Of a DNA stretch of 10,508 bases, positions 5,452 to 10,508 are shown one piece after another. This DNA comes from Bacteroidales bacterium UBA1176 (GTDB lineage Bacteria; Bacteroidota; Bacteroidia; Bacteroidales; WCHB1-69). The notes under the pieces were generated by a model that was not told where the DNA came from, did not search any database, and saw only the letters and a program-made list of their open reading frames with translations. A program made the translations under genes and the position numbers. The stretch covers positions 8,762-19,269 of the forward strand of contig DBYW01000058.1 of NCBI GenBank assembly GCA_002311645.1. The letters are read 5' to 3'. Each line of letters opens with the position of its first letter. Position 1 is the first letter of the stretch.

Positions 5452-7335
5452 ATGGTTGAAAATTTTAAAATACTGGATCAAAATCTTTTTGATTACGTTA
5501 ACGAAGAAGTCCTTAAAAGACACACTGACTTCAAATTGACACATAGTTCTTTAGGCCAAGGAAAATTGGCAAGAGAGGAGAGGTGGTTTAAGGTTTGGCC
5601 CCAATCTGAAAAGAACTATATTCAGTACTATCAAGGCCGAATTGAACTTCATGTTGATGAAACATTCAACTTGGAAAAAGTGAATAAAGACAATGTTGTC
5701 TTAAATGACAATGGAAAATGGTGCTATAAGGATATCATCACCCACGATGCAGGGAACAGGGAGCAATCTGACGCAGCAGTGCTAGATGCAATTTTAAGTA
5801 TGATTAAATTCTACCTTTCTCTGACACAACCATTGCGAGAAACGAATCCAGACGCAGAAAACGATGAAAAACACTCTAAGGAACAAATACTAGAATCCAT
5901 TGAACTTAAGACAACAACCTTAAAAGAGCTATTTGAAAAACCATTATCTCTCCCTCCTTACCAAAGGGCTTACGAATGGCAGTCCAACCACGTTAATGCA
6001 TTGCTGAACGATACATACGAGGCTTTTATAAATAAAAAGTCTTATATACTGGGAACCATTATCTTACATCAAACCGAAGATGATAAGAACAAAATATTAT
6101 ATGATATTGTGGACGGTCAACAACGTTTGGTCACTCTTTCGATTCTGTTTAAAGACAAACTAAAAGAGCACAAGGACAGTCTTTTGTATTCTGTATTTGA
6201 CAATTTAAAATCGCAATACTATATTCAAAATACAAACAAAATCATTGATGATTACCTGAAGAACAAGGATAGGGACAACTATCTTGATTATCTTCAAAGC
6301 GAAAATGTAACGATTTCAGTTCTATGTATTCCCAATGGTCAGTTGTCTCTTGCGTTTACCTTCTTCGACAGTTTGAATAGTAAAGGAATGCAATTGTCTG
6401 ATTATGACTTGTTGAAAGCGCATCATTTGATGTTCATTCCTGAAAACCAAGAAAATTTGGCAAGGAAACACAACGATGAATGGCAAAGTAAAGACGGCGA
6501 GCATAATGAGTTGTTCGAGAAAATTTTACGCCAAATACGAGTTTGGAGTAGAGGCCACGGAGAAGAAGGCGGGGGTGAACGACTTGTTTACAATGAATTT
6601 GTATCAGCTATTGACGAAAAGGATTTGGACAAGGACGAACATATTTTGAATAGATACATGCAACCCAATGTGTTTCGTTCTTGGAATAGGGAGAACGATC
6701 AAATTGTTCTGAACATGAGATATCCCAGTCAAAATGTGGAGGACTTGATCCCGATGGAAATACCACAGACCATAGAAGGAGGTGATGCGTTTTTCCTGTA
6801 TGCGAAGCGATACCATAAGATGTATGAACTCTTATTTGGAGAACAAACAGGGGAAAAGAAATCATCAGCCATTCATTATGCCGACGAATTATCAAAAGCA
6901 ATAAGGAATGACTATCTCCGTAATGCCTACAAAGCCATAATACTTCTTTATTTCGATAAATTTGGCGAACGGAAACTTATAGAATTGGCAACTTGCGTAG
7001 AACTGCTCCTTTCTACATTGCGTTTCCCGAAAGCAGGAGGACATACTTTTGTTCGCCAGAGCAGAGTAAAACAATATGTGAATGAACAAAAAATCATTCC
7101 AGTCATCTTGAATTCTTCTTATCATAGTCATGCGCTTTCACAACTGAAAAATAAAGTCGGGAACACACCATTTGAGGCAGATGGGTACACAAAGAACTCG
7201 CAGGAAAACTATAAGGCTGATATGGCGCTTTTCTACAACCGACATGTACACATTCTTCATAATGACTCTATAAAGCAGCAAGTAAATCATTTGTATCAAA
7301 GAAATCAAAAGCAAGAAGAAAATGGAAATAAATAG
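5452..7335 (+). CDS. DUF262 (GmrS-like) protein with extra N-terminal domain, no visible nuclease end
   Basis: A 627-aa protein. DUF262 is the ParB/sulfiredoxin-like NTP-using module of GmrSD type IV restriction enzymes and of SspE. Its hallmarks are present: LPPYQRAYEW (167-176), YILGTIILH (198-206), IVDGQQRLVTLSILF (219-233, with core DGQQR) and FTFFDSLNSKGMQLSDYDLLKAH (302-324), which matches the family's N-S-x-G segment. Before it lies a domain of about 130 residues (HTDFKLTHSSLGQGKLAREE, IQYYQGRIELHVDE) that I cannot assign. The part after about residue 350 is mostly helical. I see no DUF1524 H-x-x-P/GNL nuclease motif, so this subunit may sense or hydrolyse NTP while its partner cuts. 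The last codons overlap the next gene by 14 bases (ATG at 7322, stop at 7333-7335), implying translational coupling. Composition is markedly A+T-richer than the genes before it. Confidence 0.85.
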   Translation: MVENFKILDQNLFDYVNEEVLKRHTDFKLTHSSLGQGKLAREERWFKVWPQSEKNYIQYYQGRIELHVDETFNLEKVNKDNVVLNDNGKWCYKDIITHDAGNREQSDAAVLDAILSMIKFYLSLTQPLRETNPDAENDEKHSKEQILESIELKTTTLKELFEKPLSLPPYQRAYEWQSNHVNALLNDTYEAFINKKSYILGTIILHQTEDDKNKILYDIVDGQQRLVTLSILFKDKLKEHKDSLLYSVFDNLKSQYYIQNTNKIIDDYLKNKDRDNYLDYLQSENVTISVLCIPNGQLSLAFTFFDSLNSKGMQLSDYDLLKAHHLMFIPENQENLARKHNDEWQSKDGEHNELFEKILRQIRVWSRGHGEEGGGERLVYNEFVSAIDEKDLDKDEHILNRYMQPNVFRSWNRENDQIVLNMRYPSQNVEDLIPMEIPQTIEGGDAFFLYAKRYHKMYELLFGEQTGEKKSSAIHYADELSKAIRNDYLRNAYKAIILLYFDKFGERKLIELATCVELLLSTLRFPKAGGHTFVRQSRVKQYVNEQKIIPVILNSSYHSHALSQLKNKVGNTPFEADGYTKNSQENYKADMALFYNRHVHILHNDSIKQQVNHLYQRNQKQEENGNK

Positions 7336-9109
7336 CACCCCTTATTCACCGAAGATACTAGTTGAGAAAAACATTCGTTTCAGAATTCCTTTGTATCAAC
7401 GCCCTTATACATGGACAGAGAAGCAAGTTAAACAGCTTATGGATGATTTGTTTGATTCTTTTGATTCTTTTGATAAATCAAAAGATAATCCTCAACCTTA
7501 TTACATTGGAATTATGAATATTAGTCAAACAGACTATGATGATTCCACTTTTGATTTGATTGACGGACAGCAACGTATCACAACTTTGTCGGTAATGGCA
7601 TTGGAAATGAAAAAACATTATGCCCAATGGGAAAACTTTTGTGGCCGAATTGATTTCTATGGTCGAGAAGAGGACAAAGCGTTTTTGATAGATGGTTTAC
7701 CAAAAGAAAACACAAATAACAATCTCCTTAATGCGAAAAGTGTTATAGAATCATTCCTTAATGGCAAAGACACAAACGTTAAAGCGGCATTTGCACTTTA
7801 TGTGTATAATTATGCTTCTTTTTTTCTCTCTGTAATACCTCAAGACTATACGATCATTGAAAAAAACAAGCAGTTTGTCCGAATGAACAATCGTGGAAAG
7901 CAGTTGGAATTGGTAGATATTCTAAAAGTCAAATTGTCGTCTATTGAAGGCCTTGATGAAAATGAATTTCTGGAAAAATGGAATAACATCTCCCAGATGA
8001 ATTGTGTTGAAAAATCAGACGAAAACAACCAGCAGAGCAAACTCCGCCCTACAATACTTGATATTATTAAAAGATACGAATCTGTCAACAAACCAAAACC
8101 AAATGAAATAAACTACAATAGCATTGTTTCCTTTGACGAGTTTCTGTTGATTGCATTGGAGCGATTGAAAGGCTGTGCCATCTCATACGATAGAGAGAAA
8201 ATATTAAAGACATTCGGTTTTGAAGGCGATGGAGAAAATAAGATTGTATGGAATAAAGATTACGTAAATGAGTTCATGGGTATCCTTGAAGTTCAATTTG
8301 ATTTGTTTTGCAAGTATTTTATTCGGAGGGACAAGGAAGAAAAATACAAGTGGCAGGATGTCAAAAACGGACAAGATAAAAACAATCAAGACAACGAAAG
8401 AAACAATAATGAATGGAATATGCTCCGCCAGTTCCAATCCTACCTATATGTCAGCCGTGAACCTCATCAATGGATGAAAGATGCTTTTGTTTGGTTGGAT
8501 AACAATATCTTTGACCCTTCTGTATTTTTAGAAGAATTGAAACGTGTTGACAACGAATATGCTAAAAAACTCTTAAAAGAAGGTAGAACATACCATGAAA
8601 AGTTTCCGAACATCAATCGATACTGGTTTTGGAGATTGGACTACTATCTATGGGAAAAATCTTTGCACAAAGGATCTAAGAACGGAGCAAATGAAAATGA
8701 TAAAAATAGTGGAACTATTGGAGTCTTTGACTTGAAAGAAGAAGAAAAGAACGTGGTAGAAAAATATGTGTTCAGTAGCAACAGATCTGTGGAACATTTG
8801 CATCCCCAAAACGAAAGTGTTGAGGGGAGTTGGGGTGATGGTGGCGCAGTGAACTCATTCGGCAATCTTGCAATGATTTCCCAGACCCTGAATTCGTATC
8901 AAAGCAACAAGTCTATACAGGAAAAATTCGGTAAAATTGAGAAATCCATTGCCGACAATAAATCTGTAGAAAGTTTGAAATTGTATTGGATGTACTTGGC
9001 ATATAAAAAAGGGAACAAGTGGACCAAAGAGATGGCTTCAAAACACTGTGAAGAAATGTGTAACCTTTTGAACGAGCCTTTCAAATCTAAAAGCGAACAG
9101 ATTGGATAA
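7322..9109 (+). CDS. DUF262-DUF1524 protein (GmrSD-like type IV restriction nuclease candidate)
   Basis: A 595-aa protein with an N-terminal DUF262 module: IPLYQRPYTW (22-31), YYIGIMNISQ (60-69), LIDGQQRITTLSVMALEM (79-96, core DGQQR) and FVRMNNRGKQLELVDILK (185-202). The C-terminal part carries a DUF1524 HNH-like nuclease signature: VEHLHPQNE (490-498), followed by NSFGNLAMISQTLNSYQSNK (511-530), matching the usual E-H-x-x-P-Q ... N-x-x-G-N-L ... L-N-x-x-x-S-N-K pattern. In the GmrSD family the first domain uses NTP and the second cuts modified (for example glucosylated hydroxymethylcytosine) phage DNA; the substrate here is unknown. The order DUF262 then DUF1524 in one chain and the length fit full GmrSD fusions. 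A stem-loop with T-run at 9270-9292 probably ends the transcript. Role in phage defence is inferred from family. Confidence 0.9.
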   Translation: MEINSTPYSPKILVEKNIRFRIPLYQRPYTWTEKQVKQLMDDLFDSFDSFDKSKDNPQPYYIGIMNISQTDYDDSTFDLIDGQQRITTLSVMALEMKKHYAQWENFCGRIDFYGREEDKAFLIDGLPKENTNNNLLNAKSVIESFLNGKDTNVKAAFALYVYNYASFFLSVIPQDYTIIEKNKQFVRMNNRGKQLELVDILKVKLSSIEGLDENEFLEKWNNISQMNCVEKSDENNQQSKLRPTILDIIKRYESVNKPKPNEINYNSIVSFDEFLLIALERLKGCAISYDREKILKTFGFEGDGENKIVWNKDYVNEFMGILEVQFDLFCKYFIRRDKEEKYKWQDVKNGQDKNNQDNERNNNEWNMLRQFQSYLYVSREPHQWMKDAFVWLDNNIFDPSVFLEELKRVDNEYAKKLLKEGRTYHEKFPNINRYWFWRLDYYLWEKSLHKGSKNGANENDKNSGTIGVFDLKEEEKNVVEKYVFSSNRSVEHLHPQNESVEGSWGDGGAVNSFGNLAMISQTLNSYQSNKSIQEKFGKIEKSIADNKSVESLKLYWMYLAYKKGNKWTKEMASKHCEEMCNLLNEPFKSKSEQIG

Positions 9110-9263
9110 TAAGATAATCTGGCAGCTGTACATTATAAATGATATCGCTAAGGTGGTTCCCCTAATCGCGGTTTCCTGCGGGGTGAAACCCTTAACCCTT
9201 TCCACACCCTCTCCCCGCACACCTAACGGCGTGCGCATCCTCCCTTGCAGCCCCGTTCTACAA
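9110..9263. other. Intergenic stretch with imperfect hairpins, no gene
   Basis: I see no credible gene here. An open frame begins at 9102 and runs through this stretch and the repeat, but it looks like translated hairpin DNA. Two weak stem-loops are visible: GGTTTC (9170-9175) with GAAACC (9185-9190), and CGCACACC-TAAC-GGCGTGCG (9216-9235), which shares the TAAC loop of the stronger stem-loop downstream and has one A-C mismatch in the stem. The second looks like a decayed relative of that element. Confidence 0.5.
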
Positions 9264-9269
9264 AGCCCT

Positions 9270-9292
9270 GCACCCCTAACGGGGTGCTTTTT
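9270..9292 (+). terminator. Rho-independent terminator of the DUF262 pair
   Basis: A perfect 7-bp stem, GCACCCC and GGGGTGC, with tetraloop TAAC is followed directly by TTTTT (9288-9292). It is the first stem-loop with a T-run after the stop at 9109, about 160 bases downstream. It also forms the left end of direct repeat A; the equivalent stem in copy B has no T-run. Confidence 0.7.
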
Positions 9293-9309
9293 CCTGTTAA
9301 GATTGCTGA

Positions 9310-9330
9310 TCACTGTTCACTGTTCACTGT
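9310..9330 (+). repeat. Heptamer tandem repeat, three TCACTGT units
   Basis: Three perfect units lie at 9310-9316, 9317-9323 and 9324-9330. The corresponding site in copy B (10296-10322) has four units with the seventh base varying between A, T and C, so unit number differs between copies. Confidence 0.75.
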
Positions 9331-9433
9331 CAGCAGGCAGGCCGTAGGTCTGCCGGGCTCGGTAGCAACGAACAACACGAGGCGGTGTCGCAGGCCGTAG
9401 GTCTGCGGGCATCGCAGCTATGCCACAAACCGG

Positions 9434-9457
9434 CACACCCCCGTATTATCTTTGCCG
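9434..9457 (+). promoter_or_regulatory. Promoter of the 210-aa protein gene, extended type
   Basis: CACACC (9434-9439), seven bases, TATCTTTG (9447-9454), CCG. The -7 box ends 25 bases before the ATG at 9480. It lies at the right end of direct repeat A, so the repeat delivers the promoter to the gene. Confidence 0.7.
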
Positions 9458-9479
9458 CAAAAAACAAAACGACAAAGAT

Positions 9480-10112
9480 ATGTTGAAGTACATTAACGAG
9501 AACTTGCAAGTCGGGGACTTCGTGGAAATTGAGACTCCGGACGGGACTATTGGCGGGTGCATATCAACAGTACAGCCCGATTGTTTGGTATTGTCCATAA
9601 ACGGCAAAGAACAACCCTATCCGGAAGAGCAACTGCTGGGTGTACGACACGTTTCCGAGGATCTTGATGCGTACACGGGCTGTTATATCCAAAAATTCTT
9701 CCCTTCTGAAAAAAGTGAACGGTCCATCTACGCTGCAAACCATAACAACACGCTGGAAATCTACAGTTATGACAATGTCGTACAATTATTCTGGGGTGAG
9801 GAGATGCACCAACTGTCCGGCCACGTTTACTTACCTGATATGGTTGACGTTGAGGACGAATATTCTTATGTTGAATATATCGGTGAGGGCTTGAGTGAGT
9901 ATTTTTCAGAACGCATCACATCCATCAGGCTCCCCAAATGTATAAAAGGTGTTGATACGTGGTGCCTTGAGGAAGCCCATCTTCTCCAAGAAGTATATGT
10001 TCCAAATACATTGGTGGACGCGGGTGCCAATAAGGTTGGCGGGTGCGACACGTGCATGGTTTTCGACCTGAATGGGAAACCGGTGGACTGGGAGTTTGAG
10101 CCAGACTGGTAG
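9480..10112 (+). CDS. Unknown 210-aa protein, small-barrel-like N terminus and BspA-like repeat near the C terminus
   Basis: The frame is open from an ATG at 9420, but that one precedes the -7 promoter box, so the ATG at 9480 (MLKYINENLQ) is chosen, giving 210 aa. The first 55 residues (VGDFVEIETPDGTIGGCIS, then DCLVLSINGKEQPYPEEQLLGVRH) read like a small SH3- or Sm-like beta barrel. Residues about 146-188 (ITSIRLPKCIKGV, then LLQEVYVPNTLVDAGANKVGGC) resemble one or two degenerate leucine-rich repeats of the BspA/LRR_5 type. No signal peptide or membrane segment is visible, so it should be cytoplasmic. The acidic C terminus ends WEFEPDW. It stands alone between two direct repeats, like a gene in a cassette. 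No function can be assigned; both domain suggestions are by-eye resemblance. Confidence 0.7.
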   Translation: MLKYINENLQVGDFVEIETPDGTIGGCISTVQPDCLVLSINGKEQPYPEEQLLGVRHVSEDLDAYTGCYIQKFFPSEKSERSIYAANHNNTLEIYSYDNVVQLFWGEEMHQLSGHVYLPDMVDVEDEYSYVEYIGEGLSEYFSERITSIRLPKCIKGVDTWCLEEAHLLQEVYVPNTLVDAGANKVGGCDTCMVFDLNGKPVDWEFEPDW

Positions 10113-10147
10113 TGGCTTGCACCCGCATCAGCACGAACTCTGCCATA

Positions 10148-10243
10148 ATGTTTGGGAAAAAACTTGCCATGTGCGACGAACTGATACACCTCCACCACAT
10201 AAGGCAAAGCAATGCGCCAGCCATGGAGAATGCGGAGACGTAA
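10148..10243 (+). CDS. Possible small ORF or gene remnant, 31 aa
   Basis: An ATG at 10148 opens a 31-codon frame (MFGKKLAMCDELIHLHHIRQ...) ending in TAA at 10241-10243, 35 bases after the preceding stop and 17 bases before direct repeat B. It has no promoter or ribosome site of its own. It could be a short co-transcribed peptide, the stump of a gene interrupted by the repeat, or chance. Evidence is weak. Confidence 0.2.
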   Translation: MFGKKLAMCDELIHLHHIRQSNAPAMENAET

Positions 10244-10295
10244 ACAACTACATACTACTAAGCCCTGCACCCCTAACGGGGTGCAAGATCCCTCT

Positions 10296-10322
10296 TCACT
10301 GATCACTGATCACTGTTCACTG
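10296..10322 (+). repeat. Heptamer tandem repeat, four TCACTGN units
   Basis: Units at 10296, 10303, 10310 and 10317 read TCACTGA, TCACTGA, TCACTGT and TCACTG(C; base 10323). Copy A has three. Such runs change length by slippage. Confidence 0.65.
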
Positions 10323-10425
10323 CCAACAGGCAGGCCTTTGGGTCTGCCGGGCTCGGTAGTGACGAAGCGGTACGGAGGCGGTGTCGCAGGCCGTAGGTCT
10401 GCGGGCAGCGTATGCCACGTTTTAG

Positions 10426-10449
10426 CACACCCGTGTATTATTTTTGCCG
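10426..10449 (+). promoter_or_regulatory. Promoter-like end of direct repeat B
   Basis: CACACC (10426-10431), seven bases, TATTTTTG (10439-10446), CCG: the same element as at 9434-9457 with one change in the -7 box. It lies 50 bases before the ATG at 10499 and may be a second promoter for that gene. Confidence 0.5.
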
Positions 10450-10472
10450 GCACAATTTTTTCATTCATTTAT

Positions 10473-10480
10473 TATCTTTG
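10473..10480 (+). promoter_or_regulatory. -7 box for the gene starting at 10499
   Basis: TATCTTTG ends 18 bases before the ATG. It lies 34 bases after the -7 box that ends direct repeat B, giving two tandem promoters. Confidence 0.5.
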
Positions 10481-10498
10481 CAAATTCTTATTCTAAGA

Positions 10499-10508
10499 TG
10501 AAAACCAT
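10499..10508 (+). CDS. Start of a gene running off the window (first three codons)
   Basis: ATG AAA ACC AT follows two tandem -7 boxes. The opening Met-Lys-Thr is a very common start, but nothing can be said of the product. The gene's existence rests on promoter position alone. Confidence 0.4.

Larger units (their letters stand above)
9264..9457 (+). repeat. Direct repeat copy A (about 190 bp), upstream of the 210-aa gene
   Basis: It matches 10261-10449 in the same order. A 24-base block with the hairpin GCACCCC-TAAC-GGGGTGC is identical. Next come heptamer repeats TCACTGT (9310-9330, three copies), a hairpin GGCAGGCC-GTA-GGTCTGCC (9336-9354) followed by GGGCTCGGTAG, a 33-base identical block (9379-9411) containing the hairpin CGCAGGCC-GTA-GGTCTGCG (9389-9407), then ATGCCAC and a CACACC-type promoter. 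The copies start 997 bases apart, with most differences between the conserved blocks. Confidence 0.85.
10261..10449 (+). repeat. Direct repeat copy B (about 190 bp), downstream of the 210-aa gene
   Basis: Same order of parts as copy A: stem-loop GCACCCC-TAAC-GGGGTGC (10267-10284, followed by AAGATC and so not a terminator), heptamer repeats (10296-10322), hairpin GGCAGGCC-TTTG-GGTCTGCC (10329-10348), the 33-base identical block (10375-10407) with hairpin CGCAGGCC-GTA-GGTCTGCG (10385-10403), ATGCCAC, and a CACACC-type promoter. The hairpin loop differs from copy A (TTTG instead of GTA) while the stem is kept. Confidence 0.85.

Noticed and set aside
7451..7484. Nonamer repeat tttgattct (two copies plus a partial one) followed by CTTTTGAT-AA-ATCAAAAG inverted repeat near the start of the second DUF262 gene
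   Set aside because: It lies within a coding region as DSFDSFDKSKD; a nine-base unit keeps frame so it cannot switch the gene, and the inverted repeat is A+T-rich and plausible by chance.
9102..9347. Plus-strand 81-aa open frame after the DUF262 pair
   Set aside because: It consists of translated stem-loops and heptamer repeats and runs across a terminator.
9264..10449. CRISPR array or insertion sequence
   Set aside because: There are only two long repeats 997 bases apart with a gene between, no regular short spacers, no transposase frame and no terminal inverted repeats.
10212..10496. Plus-strand 94-aa open frame across repeat B
   Set aside because: Most of it is the repeat itself, including two promoter boxes, so coding is unlikely.

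Overview
The window looks like a chromosomal stretch from a member of the Bacteroidota, probably order Bacteroidales. Almost every gene start is preceded by the phylum's -7 promoter box (TAnnTTTG, here often TATCTTTGCCG), Shine-Dalgarno sites are not evident, and the partial Ffh protein and a short-signal lipoprotein read like Bacteroidales proteins. Species and strain cannot be told from this sequence.

Layout, left to right. (1) 1-821, minus: the first 273 codons of ffh, the signal recognition particle GTPase, a housekeeping gene cut by the window edge. (2) 973-1851, plus: a 292-aa lipoprotein of unknown role. (3) 1915-1942: a perfect 28-bp palindrome between two convergent genes. (4) 1946-2863, minus: a WYL-domain transcription regulator, divergent from (5) 3080-4435, plus: a RecA-fold protein resembling the C-terminal ATPase domain of replicative helicase DnaB, with an unrecognised C-terminal extension. 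Their shared 216-bp control region holds two facing promoters and five alternating GCACA/TGTGC half-sites. (6) 4571-5380, plus: an ADP-ribosylglycohydrolase-family enzyme. (7) 5452-7335 and 7322-9109, plus: two overlapping genes for DUF262 (GmrS-like) proteins. Only the second carries a visible DUF1524/HNH-type nuclease end; the first has an unassigned N-terminal domain instead. These two genes are clearly richer in A+T than everything to their left and are the best candidate for an acquired anti-phage (type IV restriction-like) module. (8) 9110-10508: a repeat-rich region in which two imperfect direct repeats of about 190 bp flank one 210-aa gene. Each repeat contains a GC-rich TAAC-loop hairpin, 3-4 heptamer repeats, two further hairpins and a promoter. 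A new gene starts at 10499 and runs off the end.

How the parts may work together. A WYL regulator, an orphan DnaB-like ATPase, an ADP-ribosylglycohydrolase and a tandem DUF262 pair side by side resemble the content of defence islands, but only the DUF262 pair is tied together by sequence (14-bp overlap, shared composition); the rest have their own promoters. Four promoters (both facing promoters at 2891-3007 and the ones ending the two direct repeats) share an extended element, CACACC, seven bases, then TATCTTTGCCG or TATTTTTGCCG, which points to a common promoter class. All functional assignments come from motifs read by eye, with no database search.
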